Shown one piece after another: positions 1 through 8,360 of a stretch of DNA of 64,000 nucleotides. Within the stretch, counting starts at the first letter, position 1. Each line of letters starts with the position of its first letter. The translations under genes and the position numbers were made by a program. The DNA is from Alphaproteobacteria bacterium (GTDB lineage Bacteria > Myxococcota_A > UBA796 > CAJQPC01). The stretch covers positions 1-64,000 of the forward strand of contig JACKEV010000021.1 of assembly GCA_020632795.1 (NCBI GenBank). Reading direction: 5' to 3'. Under the pieces are notes generated by a model. The model saw nothing but the letters and a program-made list of their open reading frames with translations, was not told the DNA's origin and searched no databases.

Positions 1-2988
1 GGCTCCACCCTGACGATGCAGACCTCCGAGAACCTCTTCCACCCCGGGGCCCGCAGCCCCGAGGCCAAGCTCTGGGAGCTGGTCGACACCTGGCGGCTGG
101 AGACCCACTACAGCAAGGAGGACATCCTCGAGTTCTACGCGAACCAGTTCCACGTCTACGGCAACGGCCGGGGCCTGGGCATCGCCGCGCGCTACTTCTT
201 CGACAAGGACGTCACCGAGCTGGACATCCAGGAGTGCGCCTTCATCGCCGGGCTGGTGAAGATCCCGGCGCGGTACAACCCCTTCATCGGCGGCACCGAG
301 GAGCGGCGCCAGGAGGCCCGCGAGAAGGCCCAGACCCGGGTGCGCTACGTGCTCGGCCGCATGCACACCGACGGCCACATCACCGCCGAGCAGCTCAAGC
401 TCTACTCCGAGCGGCCCATCCCCTTCAAGAAGGGCACCTTCCGCTACGACTCCTCCATCCTGATGGACGAGGTGGAGCGCCGCCTGGAGGCCGCGCCCTT
501 CCCCGAGCTGATGGCCGCCGCCGGCATCGACAACCCGTCCACCGCCGGCATCCGCATCATCACGACCCTGGACGCGGGGGCGCAGCGGGCGGCGACCTAC
601 GGGCTGTGGCACCACCTCGCTGAGGTGGGCCCGGGGCTGGAGGGCCTCTCGGTCTCCGACTGGTTCCACGACGCCGCCAAGGCGCCTCGCCCCGACCCCA
701 ACAGCCCGCCCGAGCGCTTCGGCTTCCGCTACGCCACCATCACCGGCACCACCGACGACGGGGTGACCCTGGACCTGGGCGGCTTCCCCGGGCGGCTCGA
801 CGCGGAGGCGATGGACCGCGCGGCCTACACCCTGGCCCTCGCGGCCGGCGGCGACCGCTACGCGAAGCCCTCCAAGACGCTGCGCGGCCTGCTCGCCGAG
901 TCCATGTCCGAGGGGCGGGTGGTCTGGGTCTCGATCCGGGACAAGGACGGCGACACCTGGCTCTGCGACCTGGAGGCCCGCCCCGAGCTGCAGGGCGCGG
1001 TGGTGGTCCTGGAGGACGGCCAGCTCCGCGCGATGGTCGGAGGCAACGACAACCGCAACTTCAACCGCGCGCTCAGCGCCCAGCGCCAGCTCGGCTCCAC
1101 CTGGAAGGTGCTGGTCTACAACGCCGCGCTGCAGCTCGGCTGGGCCCCCACCGACACCCTGGACAACCGACGCGGTGTGTTCCCGTTCACCGGGACCTGG
1201 TACTACCCCCGCCCCGACCACAAGTCCGAGGACTTCGTCTCGATGGCCTGGGCCGGGGTGCGCTCCGAGAACCTCGCCACCATCTGGCTGCTCTACCACC
1301 TCGTCGATCGGCTGAACCCCGAGCAGGTGCGCCGCCTGGCCGAGCTGACCGACCTCGCCCGCCGCAAGGGGGAGAGCCAGAAGGACTACACCGTCCGCAT
1401 CCGCGACGAGCACGGCGTCATCGCCACCGCCGACCGGGTGCCCGAGGGCCTGTTCCTGGCGGTGAAGGAGCAGGTCATCGCCGACCTCTCCTTCACCGGG
1501 CACCCCGAGGACGCCGCGGAGCTGCGCTCCCTGCACTACGGCCGGGGCTTCGCCGCCGAGCGCACCAAGGTGCGCCGCGGGAGCGGGGGAGAGGAGCGGG
1601 AGGCGAAGCTGTTCGCCCTGGAGGCCAACCTGCTCGACCTGGAGGCCATGCTGCCGGCCTGCCTGGCGCAGGTCAAGCGGGTCCGCGAGGCCGAAGCGCC
1701 GCTCATCCCCGCCGAGGTCAACCAGCTCTCGGTGCGGCTGGTGGACGGGCGCTTCAAGCTCAACTGCGGCCGGGCCCCCGAGGGCTGGGCCCCGGTGGGC
1801 GAGTCCCTGGCCGAGCGCCTGGGGGAGCCGGACCTCCCCGCGGTCGACCCCGACCCGCTGCTGCACAGCCGCATCCACGCCTCCACCGTCCAGGCCGTGC
1901 GCGCGGCCATCGACGAGCGCGCCGGGAAGCTCGCCGGCGTGGATCCCTACGACCCCGAGCTGCTCTACCTGCACCCCGACTTCCGGCTGGTGCTGGGCAT
2001 GCGCTACCTCGCCGGGCTCGCCGAGCGCATGGGGGTGGAGAGCGAGCTGCCGCCGGTGCTCTCGATGCCCCTCGGCGCCGTCGACGTGACCCTCGCCGAG
2101 ATGGCAGGGATCTACCAGGGCTTCCTCAAGGGGGAGCGGTGGACCTTCCCCGGCGAGGGCTACGAGCCCTCCACGGTCCCCGGGCTGCGCTCGTCCTTCG
2201 ACCTGCCGGCGCCGGAGGGCGGCGGCCCGCTGCTCATCCTGGAGATCCGGGATCGGGACAACAACGTGCTCTACCGGGCGCAGCCCGAGCCGGAGCGGGT
2301 GGCCGACCCGGTGGCGGGGCGGCTGACCACCGACATCCTCTACAACGTCGTCGCCCACGGCACCGGGCGGCGGGCCAGCGCGCTGACCCCGGGCATCCCG
2401 CTGGCGGGCAAGACGGGCACGACCAACAGCTTCAAGAACGCCGCCTTCCTGGGCTTCGCCCCCATCATCGAGGACGACGCCCTCGACCCCACCCGGGGGT
2501 TCACGGTCGCGGCGTACGTGGGCTACGACGACAACCGGCCGATGACCCGCAACAACCTGCGGCTGGCCGGGGCCTCGGGCGCCCTGCCGGCCTGGATGGG
2601 CACGGTTCATGGGCTCTACCAGCTCGGGCTGATGGGGGAGCCCCCCACCATCCCGGTCGCCCCGCTGGAGGACGGCTTCACCCGGGTCGCCGCCGCGGAC
2701 CTCTCCGGGCTGCCCCAGGGCCCGGCCACCGCCGAGGACCCCCGCCAGGTGCTGGTGCTCAGCCCCGCGGACAACCCCTCTCGCCGCTTCGCCCCGTTCG
2801 CGGAGCGCGCCCAGAAGGCGTCCGTCACCGAGGAGGCTCTGCCCGTCGACCTCGGCCTCGTCCAGGACCCCGAGCCCGGGACCCTGGAGGTGGAGCAGGC
2901 CCCCGAGGACGACACGGGCCTCGACATCGACCCCCGGCTGGGCGCCCCGCCCTCGATCTGGGACGACATCGCGCCGGAAATCGAGTAG
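1..2988 (+). CDS. Class A penicillin-binding protein (GT51 transglycosylase + transpeptidase), 5' truncated by window
   Basis: Bifunctional peptidoglycan synthase of the PBP1a type, inner-membrane anchored and acting in the periplasm. The frame is open from base 1 and starts inside the GT51 domain: GSTLTMQ matches the usual GGSTITQQ motif, and the next conserved block reads ILEFYANQFHVYGNGRGLG, then AARYFF. The membrane anchor and first catalytic Glu are outside the window. Counting from the Met at base 16, the transpeptidase motifs are STWK (about 361-364), SEN (417-419) and KTG (799-801, in AGKTGTTNSFKNAAFLGF). The gap between SEN and KTG is about 380 residues, much longer than usual, which implies an inserted segment around residues 440-650. 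The C-terminal 100 residues are acidic and Pro-rich. Identification is firm; assignment to PBP1a rather than PBP1b or PBP1c is inference. Confidence 0.93.
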   Translation, partial: GSTLTMQTSENLFHPGARSPEAKLWELVDTWRLETHYSKEDILEFYANQFHVYGNGRGLGIAARYFFDKDVTELDIQECAFIAGLVKIPARYNPFIGGTEERRQEAREKAQTRVRYVLGRMHTDGHITAEQLKLYSERPIPFKKGTFRYDSSILMDEVERRLEAAPFPELMAAAGIDNPSTAGIRIITTLDAGAQRAATYGLWHHLAEVGPGLEGLSVSDWFHDAAKAPRPDPNSPPERFGFRYATITGTTDDGVTLDLGGFPGRLDAEAMDRAAYTLALAAGGDRYAKPSKTLRGLLAESMSEGRVVWVSIRDKDGDTWLCDLEARPELQGAVVVLEDGQLRAMVGGNDNRNFNRALSAQRQLGSTWKVLVYNAALQLGWAPTDTLDNRRGVFPFTGTWYYPRPDHKSEDFVSMAWAGVRSENLATIWLLYHLVDRLNPEQVRRLAELTDLARRKGESQKDYTVRIRDEHGVIATADRVPEGLFLAVKEQVIADLSFTGHPEDAAELRSLHYGRGFAAERTKVRRGSGGEEREAKLFALEANLLDLEAMLPACLAQVKRVREAEAPLIPAEVNQLSVRLVDGRFKLNCGRAPEGWAPVGESLAERLGEPDLPAVDPDPLLHSRIHASTVQAVRAAIDERAGKLAGVDPYDPELLYLHPDFRLVLGMRYLAGLAERMGVESELPPVLSMPLGAVDVTLAEMAGIYQGFLKGERWTFPGEGYEPSTVPGLRSSFDLPAPEGGGPLLILEIRDRDNNVLYRAQPEPERVADPVAGRLTTDILYNVVAHGTGRRASALTPGIPLAGKTGTTNSFKNAAFLGFAPIIEDDALDPTRGFTVAAYVGYDDNRPMTRNNLRLAGASGALPAWMGTVHGLYQLGLMGEPPTIPVAPLEDGFTRVAAADLSGLPQGPATAEDPRQVLVLSPADNPSRRFAPFAERAQKASVTEEALPVDLGLVQDPEPGTLEVEQAPEDDTGLDIDPRLGAPPSIWDDIAPEIE

Positions 2989-3041
2989 GGGACTGCAAGC
3001 CGTCGGACAGGTCGGCGTTCCTGGAGTGGAGGTGATTCGAG

Positions 3042-3815
3042 ATGCACGTCGCGCTGCTCATGCTCGCCTGCGTGGTCCACTACGGTGAGCCCCCCGAGGG
3101 CCCCGTCCCCGACGGCGACGGGGTCGCCGACGTGGCGGTCGACGACAGCAGCGCCTCCCCGGAGCGCCGCGCACGCCCCGACTACGCCGGGCTCGAGCAG
3201 GAGCTGCTGAACCTCGCGGAGTCCGACCCCGACATCGGCGTGGACCGCAACGACCGGCTCATGGCCGCCCAGGAGCTGACCGTCGCCCTGCGGCGCCCCC
3301 GCGCCGACGCCGACGCGGCGGTCGAGGCCTACCTGCGGCGGCTCATCGAGATCGAGTCCCGCGCGTTGGCCGACGAGCCCGTCGCCTTCGCCGAAGAGGG
3401 CGTCACCTTCGGCGGCTCCATCGCCGAGGAGGAGCTGGGCATCGACACCTCGGACGTCCCGCCCGCGGAGGTGCTCCCCCCTGAGGAGGCCGAGACCGCC
3501 GCCCGCGCCGCCCTGGCCGAGGACGACTACCGCCGCGCCATCCAGGTCCTCGAGCCCCACAAGGACGCCGAGGTGTGGCCCACCCTGGCGCCGGTGTGGA
3601 GCGAGGCGGTCGACGGCTGGGTCCACGAGGAGCGCGAGCGCGCCGGGCAGCTCTTCCTGGACGCCCGCGCGCTGCCCGAGGCCCAGCGGGGGCCCGCCGT
3701 GCACGAGGTCCTCGGCATCCTCAACGGGCTGGTCGAGGACTACCCGGAGAGCAGCTATCGGGCCGCCATCGAGCGCAACATCGAGCTGGTCGAGCGGGAG
3801 CTGCCCAAGGAGTGA
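3042..3815 (+). CDS. Lipoprotein with helical, TPR-like C-terminal half
   Basis: Unrecognised 257-residue protein. The start is set by a strong GGAGGTGA ribosome-binding site at about 3029-3036. The N-terminus MHVALLMLAC is a very short lipoprotein signal with the lipobox ending at Cys10, followed by an acidic Pro/Asp-rich linker (EGPVPDGDGVADV). The second half, from about residue 145, is rich in Ala, Glu, Leu and Tyr, with helix pairs such as AEDDYRRAIQVLEPHKDAEV that resemble tetratricopeptide repeats. It lies 53 nt downstream of the penicillin-binding protein gene on the same strand, so cotranscription is plausible. A role in envelope assembly is only suggested by that neighbour. Confidence 0.75.
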   Translation: MHVALLMLACVVHYGEPPEGPVPDGDGVADVAVDDSSASPERRARPDYAGLEQELLNLAESDPDIGVDRNDRLMAAQELTVALRRPRADADAAVEAYLRRLIEIESRALADEPVAFAEEGVTFGGSIAEEELGIDTSDVPPAEVLPPEEAETAARAALAEDDYRRAIQVLEPHKDAEVWPTLAPVWSEAVDGWVHEERERAGQLFLDARALPEAQRGPAVHEVLGILNGLVEDYPESSYRAAIERNIELVERELPKE

Positions 3816-3893
3816 ACCCTCCTCGGGCGGCGCTGTCAGATCCTCCGGGCCGCGCGACGAAGCGCTTCCTGGAAGGCCCGGCGGAGGCGAGCC

Positions 3894-4169
3894 ATGATGT
3901 CTGCGGTGGTGATGCTGCTCATGCTGACCGACGTGGCGCTGGCCACGGCGGTGTTCGTGGCGCTGGCGCGGCCCGACGTCGTGATCGCGTTCTCCTTCCG
4001 CACCTTCGGGCTCGGGGGCGACTGGTTCGAGGAGCACGTCGGCGAGCAGGAGCTGAGCCGGCTGCGCAACCTCGTCCGGCTGGGGAGCTGGGTGGGCCTG
4101 GGGACGGTCTTCGCCTGGTCCTTCGCGGTCGGGGTGATGGTGACCCTGATGAACCTCCGAGGGCCTTGA
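3894..4169 (+). CDS. Small membrane protein, two predicted transmembrane helices
   Basis: Unrecognised 91-residue protein. Hydrophobic segments at about residues 3-24 (VVMLLMLTDVALATAVFVAL) and 66-88 flank a short polar, aromatic loop (FRTFGLGGDWFEEHVGEQEL). A GGAGGCGA ribosome-binding site lies 4-11 nt before the tandem ATGATG. Codon use is typical of the window. The stop codon overlaps the TTGACA-like element proposed for the downstream tRNA promoter. No function can be assigned. Confidence 0.6.
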   Translation: MMSAVVMLLMLTDVALATAVFVALARPDVVIAFSFRTFGLGGDWFEEHVGEQELSRLRNLVRLGSWVGLGTVFAWSFAVGVMVTLMNLRGP

Positions 4170-4193
4170 CAGGGGCCCTGGAGGGGTTAGCTA
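4166..4193 (+). promoter_or_regulatory. Candidate promoter of the tRNA-Met gene
   Basis: A perfect TTGACA hexamer (4166-4171) overlaps the stop codon of the preceding gene. A TA-containing stretch (TTAGCTAA, about 4187-4194) follows after 15-16 nt, and the tRNA begins about 12 nt later. The -35 match is good, the -10 match is poor, and the position is right for a tRNA promoter. Confidence 0.45.
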
Positions 4194-4205
4194 AGGGGGC
4201 CGTAT

Positions 4206-4282
4206 GGCTTCGTAGCTCAGCTGGTTAGAGCATGCGGTTCATACCCGCAGTGTCACTGGTTCAAATCCAGTCGAAGCCACCA
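4206..4282 (+). tRNA. tRNA-Met (CAT anticodon), elongator type
   Basis: A complete 77-nt cloverleaf. The acceptor stem GGCTTCG (4206-4212) pairs with CGAAGCC (4272-4278), the discriminator is A, and CCA is encoded (4280-4282). The anticodon arm is TGCGG, loop TTCATAC, CCGCA, giving anticodon CAT. The T arm is ACTGG, TTCAAAT, CCAGT. The first base pair is G-C, unlike bacterial initiator tRNA, and the body closely matches elongator tRNA-Met (GTAGCTCAG, GGTTAGAGCA). The tRNA-Ile2 species, which also has a CAT anticodon in its gene, cannot be fully excluded but fits less well. Confidence 0.95.
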
Positions 4283-4288
4283 TCCGAT

Positions 4289-4320
4289 GAGCCCGGCCTC
4301 CCCGCCGGGCTCTTCTGCTC
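4289..4320 (+). terminator. Intrinsic terminator downstream of tRNA-Met
   Basis: A perfect 9-bp GC-rich stem, GAGCCCGGC (4289-4297) and GCCGGGCTC (4304-4312), with a 6-nt loop, begins 7 nt after the tRNA and is followed by TTCTGCTCT. The T tract is weak. The hairpin also lies just beyond the stop codon of the convergent gene at 4327 and may serve both directions. Confidence 0.7.
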
Positions 4321-4326
4321 TGGCGC

Positions 4327-6873
4327 CTACCAGTCGGTCAGGCCCACCAGCACCGGGAACGGCCAGCTCCCATGGGTGCCCAGCTCGTCGCGGTTCGCGG
4401 TGGAGTAGCCTGCGGTGGTGCCGTAGTAGACGTAGGTGTCCGCGCTCGTGGACCAGGAGCCCGTGTGGTAGTTGTTGAACACGATCTCCGGGTATCCGTC
4501 GCCGTTGACGTCCCCGATGTCCACCTTGCTGGCGCCGAGGGTGGGCAGGTCGGTGCGGTTGTTGTTCGACAGCCCGCTGGCGTCGCCCCAGTAGACATAG
4601 CTGGTCGCGCTGTGGCTGGTCCCGTTGTAGTAGACCGGGATGACGAGGTCGTCGTACCCGTCGCGGTCCAGGTCGGCCGCCTCCGGGTAGTAGCTGCCCC
4701 GGGTTTCGAACTGGTCGTAGACGCTGGCCGAGAAGCCGGCGCTGGAGTTCATGAACACCCGGGTGTAGGCCGCCGAGCTCCACGAGCCCGAGTGGTAGCC
4801 GCCGAAGACGAGGTCGATGTAGCCGTCGTTGTCGAAGTCCCCGGAGGTCACCCCCAGCGTCCCGTTGGTGGGGAAGCTGTCCCGGTAGGCCGTCGAGTAG
4901 CCTGAGCTGGTCCCGTAGTAGAGGTAGCTGTCGATGTTGTAGCTGCCGTTGTAGTGGTTCGCGAAGGCGATGTCGGGGTAGCCGTCGGCGTTGAAGTCCT
5001 CGATCTCCAGGTCCCGGCAGCCCAGGGTGGGCAGGCCGGTGCGGTCGCTGGAGGACCAGCCGCTGGAGCTGCCCCAGTAGATGTAGCTGTCGATGAAGTA
5101 CGACGCGTTGTAGTGGTTGCAGACGACGATGTCCTTGTAGCCGTCGCTGTCGAGGTCCTCGATGCGGGTCTCCCAGGCCCCCTGGGTGGGCAGGACCGTG
5201 CGGTCGGACGGCGAGTAGCCGGAGGAGCTGCCCCAGTAGAGGTAGCTGTTCAGGGCGTAGGTGCCGTTGTAGTAGTTGAGGAACCAGAGGTCCAGGTAGC
5301 CGTCCTGGTCGACGTCATCGATGGTCACCTTGAGGCCGCCCTCGGTGGGCAGCTCGGTGCGGTCCGACGTGGAGTACCCCGCCGCGCTGCCCCAGTAGAT
5401 GTAGCTGTCGATGGAGTTCGTGATGTCGTTGTGGTAGTTCGCGATGACGATGTCGTTGTAGCCGTCGTCGTCGAGGTCGGCGACCTCCACGTCGTAGGCG
5501 CCGTAGGTGGGCAGGCCGGTCCGGTCGCTGTCGCTGAACGCGGCGCCGTCGAAGAAGAAGGCGTAGGAGGTGGTGGTGTAGTTGCCGTCATAGTGGTCAC
5601 CGATGAACAGGTCGGGCCAGCCGTCGCAGTTCAGGTCGGTGCAGACGTCCAGGCCGTCGCAGTCGGTGTCGACGCCGTCGAGGGGGGTCTCGGTCTCGTG
5701 GGAGCCGGGGTATGCGTCGGCGTCGGCGTCGTAGCAGTCCTGGTCGTCGGTGGTGTAGCCGGTGGGCTGGCTGCAGGCGCGCTGGCTGGTGTTCGGGTCG
5801 CCGTAGCCGTCCGCGTCGCTGTCGGCGTAGTAGAGGGTGCCGTCGGAGGGGCTCTCGTCGACGGTGTTGTCGCAGTCGTTGTCGGCCTGGTCGCAGGTCT
5901 CGGTGCCGCCGGGGTGGCTCGTGCGGTCCAGGTCGTCGCAGTCGTTGGCGTTGGCGACGTAGCCGGCGGGCTGGGTGCACTGGACGTCGGTGTAACTGGT
6001 GGAGCCGTAGCCGTCGGCGTCGGCGTCGATGTACCAGGTGGGCGCGTCGACGGCGCTGTCCTCATCGGTGTCGCCGTCACAGTCGTTGTCGACGTTGTCG
6101 CAGCGCTCGTCGGCGTCGGGGTTGATGCTGGCGTCGCCGTCGTCGCAGTCGTCGTCGTCGTCGGCGTAGCCGGTCGGGGTGTCGCAGGCCTGGGTGGTGG
6201 CGTCGCTGCTGCCGAAGCCGTCGGCGTCGCTGTCCACGTAGTACGTGGTGGTCACGCCCTCGTCCACGGTGACGTCGCAGTCGTTGTCCAGCTCGTCGCA
6301 GGCCTCGGGGTTGCCGGGGAAGGACGCGGGCTCGTCATCGTCGCAGTCGGTGCTGTCGGCCACGTACCCGCCGGGCGGGTCGCAGCTCTCCAGCGGCGCG
6401 GCGGCGTCCCCGAAGTTGTCGCCGTCGCTGTCGGCGTACCACTGGCTCTGCACGTCCTCGTCGACCGCGCTGTCGCAGTCGTTGTCCAGGCCCTCACAGC
6501 GCTCCGCCGCGCCGGGGTACACCTCGGCGTTGGCGTCGTCGCAGTCGGTGCTGTCGGCGGTGTAGCCGGAGGGGGCCTCGCAGGCCTCGGTGGTGGCGGA
6601 GGGGTCGCCGTAGCCGTCGCCGTCGCCGTCCGCGAAGAAGGTGAGGGTCACGCCCTCATCGGCGGTCCCGTCGCAGTTGTTGTCGACGCCGTCGCAGGCC
6701 TCGGCCGCGCCGGGGTTGATGGCGGCGTCCTCGTCGTCGCAGTCGGCCGGCGCGCTGTAGCCGTCGCCGTCGACGTCTGTTGTCTCGATGGGACCGGTGT
6801 CATCGGCGGGCTCGTCCTTGGTCAGGCAGCCCGCGGTGAGCGCGAACAGGAGGGGAAGGGTAGGGGCGCGCAT
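4327..6873 (-). CDS. Secreted lipoprotein with MopE-type metal-binding repeats and FG-GAP/VCBS repeats
   Basis: Large surface or extracellular lipoprotein, 848 residues from the chosen start. The preferred start is the ATG at 6873: GGAGAG (6878-6883) is 4 nt away, and the product begins MRAPTLPLLFALTAGC, a clean lipoprotein signal; earlier in-frame ATGs at 6876, 6885 and 6897 are less well placed. A DDTG linker follows. Next come about six MopE-like repeats of the form DCDD...PGA.E.CD.VDNDCDG..DE alternating with YYADSDADGYGD segments, then about eight 53-residue FG-GAP units (D.DGY.DI..., SYIYWGS..GYS.SDRT.LPT). The Asp-rich repeats probably bind calcium or other divalent metal. Role unknown; adhesion or matrix binding is inference. 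Confidence 0.85.
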   Translation of the reverse strand: MRAPTLPLLFALTAGCLTKDEPADDTGPIETTDVDGDGYSAPADCDDEDAAINPGAAEACDGVDNNCDGTADEGVTLTFFADGDGDGYGDPSATTEACEAPSGYTADSTDCDDANAEVYPGAAERCEGLDNDCDSAVDEDVQSQWYADSDGDNFGDAAAPLESCDPPGGYVADSTDCDDDEPASFPGNPEACDELDNDCDVTVDEGVTTTYYVDSDADGFGSSDATTQACDTPTGYADDDDDCDDGDASINPDADERCDNVDNDCDGDTDEDSAVDAPTWYIDADADGYGSTSYTDVQCTQPAGYVANANDCDDLDRTSHPGGTETCDQADNDCDNTVDESPSDGTLYYADSDADGYGDPNTSQRACSQPTGYTTDDQDCYDADADAYPGSHETETPLDGVDTDCDGLDVCTDLNCDGWPDLFIGDHYDGNYTTTSYAFFFDGAAFSDSDRTGLPTYGAYDVEVADLDDDGYNDIVIANYHNDITNSIDSYIYWGSAAGYSTSDRTELPTEGGLKVTIDDVDQDGYLDLWFLNYYNGTYALNSYLYWGSSSGYSPSDRTVLPTQGAWETRIEDLDSDGYKDIVVCNHYNASYFIDSYIYWGSSSGWSSSDRTGLPTLGCRDLEIEDFNADGYPDIAFANHYNGSYNIDSYLYYGTSSGYSTAYRDSFPTNGTLGVTSGDFDNDGYIDLVFGGYHSGSWSSAAYTRVFMNSSAGFSASVYDQFETRGSYYPEAADLDRDGYDDLVIPVYYNGTSHSATSYVYWGDASGLSNNNRTDLPTLGASKVDIGDVNGDGYPEIVFNNYHTGSWSTSADTYVYYGTTAGYSTANRDELGTHGSWPFPVLVGLTDW

Positions 6874-6986
6874 CATGCTCTCCATCGGGTGAGTCATTCA
6901 GTGGATAAGTCTACTCGTGACCGTACAAAACCACCGTACGTCCGGTCGCAAGATCCGGTGGGGGTCGCCGTGGTAGGAGTGCCCGC

Positions 6987-7259
6987 ATGGCTCAGGTCAC
7001 GTTCACCCGACACCTCTATCGCTTCTTCCCCGACCTCACCGAGGGATCCGTGCCCGCCGAGAGCGTCGCCGCCCTGGTGCGCGCGCTCGACGCCCGGCAC
7101 CCCGGGCTCGCCGGCTACCTGGTCGACGAGCGCGGGGCGCTGCGGAAGCACGTCAACGTGTTCGTGGACGGTGAGATGGTGCGTGACCGCCGCTCCTTGA
7201 GCGACCCGCTGACCGACGCCAGCGAGGTCTTCATCGTCCAGGCCCTCTCAGGAGGTTGA
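6987..7259 (+). CDS. MoaD/ThiS-family ubiquitin-like sulfur-carrier protein
   Basis: A 90-residue beta-grasp protein ending in ALSGG. The terminal Gly-Gly is the signature of MoaD/ThiS sulfur carriers, which are adenylated and thiocarboxylated at the last Gly. The motif VNVFVDGEMV...LSDPLTDASEVFIVQALSGG contains the usual pattern of an N..D/G turn, then L.DG/L.D, then an E..I.PA-like strand. No molybdopterin or thiamine gene is nearby. It is instead followed after 3 nt by a BNR-propeller gene whose ribosome-binding site (GGAGG) lies inside this gene's last codons, so the two are translationally linked. The carrier may act in a pathway other than cofactor synthesis (inference). Confidence 0.85.
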   Translation: MAQVTFTRHLYRFFPDLTEGSVPAESVAALVRALDARHPGLAGYLVDERGALRKHVNVFVDGEMVRDRRSLSDPLTDASEVFIVQALSGG

Positions 7260-7262
7260 ATC

Positions 7263-8327
7263 GTGGCTCGCACCCTGCTGCTCGGCACCCGCAAGGCGCT
7301 GTTGACCCTCACCCGCGGCCCCCGGGGCTGGTCTTTGGCCGAGGAGGCCCATCGGGGCATCCCGGTGTCCTACGCCACCCGGGATGCACGCACCGGGGTG
7401 ACCTGGGCGGCCCTCGACCACGGGCACTGGGGTCAGAAGCTGCACCGGCAGGCGCCGGGCGGGGACTGGCAGGAGACCCCCGCCCCGGCCTACCCCGAGG
7501 ACGCCCTCAGCGGCGACGCCCCGGCGACGCTGCGCTACATCTGGGTCATCCAGCCCACGCCCTCGGGGCGGATCTACCTGGGCACCGTGCCCGGCGGCCT
7601 GTTCGCCAGCGACGACGGGGGGGAGAGCTTCCAGCTCGTCCGGGGTCTGTGGGACCACCCCAGCCGGCCGAAGTGGTTCGGCGGCGGCATGGACCAGCCG
7701 GGCATCCACTCCGTGGTCGTCGACCCCCGCGACGCGCAGCGCCTGTGGGTGGGGGTGTCCTGCGGCGGGGTGTTCGAGAGCGCCGACGGCGGGGAGACCT
7801 GGGCGATCCGCAACAAGGGGGTCGCCGCGCCCTTCCTGCCGGACCCGGAGCCCGAGGTCGGCCAGGACCCGCACCTGCTGGTGTGCGCACCGTCCAACCC
7901 CGAGGTGCTCTGGCAGCAGAACCACCACGGCGTCTACCGCAGCGACGACGGCGGCCAGGGCTGGGCGGAGATCAGCGACAAGGACGCGGGCGTCTTCTTC
8001 GGCTTCCCCATCGCGGTGCACGCCGCCCGCGCGGACACGGCCTGGGTGGTGCCGGCGATCGGCGACGGGAAGCGCATGGCCATCGGCGGGGCGGTCAAGG
8101 TCTGCCGCACCGAGGACGGCGGGCGGAGCTGGACCTCGCTCACCCGGGGGCTCCCCCAGGCCGGGGCCTACGATCTGGTGTACCGCCACGCCCTGGACCT
8201 CGACGGCGAGACCCTCGCCTTCGGCAGCACCACCGGCAACCTCTGGATCTCCGAGGACGGCGGCGAGGGCTGGTCCCTGGTGTCGGGCACGCTGCCGCCG
8301 ATCTACTCGGTGCGGTTCGCGGAGTAG
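7263..8327 (+). CDS. BNR/Asp-box beta-propeller protein (sialidase/photosystem-stability-factor-like fold)
   Basis: A 354-residue protein starting at GTG 7263, directly behind the MoaD-like gene. At least five Asp-box turns are visible (SDDGGESF, SADGGETW, SDDGGQGW, TEDGGRSW, SEDGGEGW), spaced as in a six- or seven-bladed propeller. There is no signal peptide, so a cytoplasmic location is likely, unlike secreted sialidases. The catalytic Arg triad and Tyr of true sialidases are not evident, so hydrolase activity should not be assumed. Coupling to a sulfur-carrier gene suggests a shared pathway that I cannot name. Confidence 0.8.
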   Translation: MARTLLLGTRKALLTLTRGPRGWSLAEEAHRGIPVSYATRDARTGVTWAALDHGHWGQKLHRQAPGGDWQETPAPAYPEDALSGDAPATLRYIWVIQPTPSGRIYLGTVPGGLFASDDGGESFQLVRGLWDHPSRPKWFGGGMDQPGIHSVVVDPRDAQRLWVGVSCGGVFESADGGETWAIRNKGVAAPFLPDPEPEVGQDPHLLVCAPSNPEVLWQQNHHGVYRSDDGGQGWAEISDKDAGVFFGFPIAVHAARADTAWVVPAIGDGKRMAIGGAVKVCRTEDGGRSWTSLTRGLPQAGAYDLVYRHALDLDGETLAFGSTTGNLWISEDGGEGWSLVSGTLPPIYSVRFAE

Positions 8328-8360
8328 TCCGGGCTCCCTCGGCGCGATACAGCGCAGCCC

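Noticed and set aside
4206..4282. Initiator tRNA-fMet
   Set aside because: The first acceptor pair is G-C and the anticodon stem lacks the three consecutive G-C pairs typical of initiators.
4954..7200. 748-codon plus-strand frame opposite the MopE/FG-GAP gene
   Set aside because: Almost pure Val/Gly/Ala repeats, the antisense image of GAC-rich repeat codons; not a protein-like composition.
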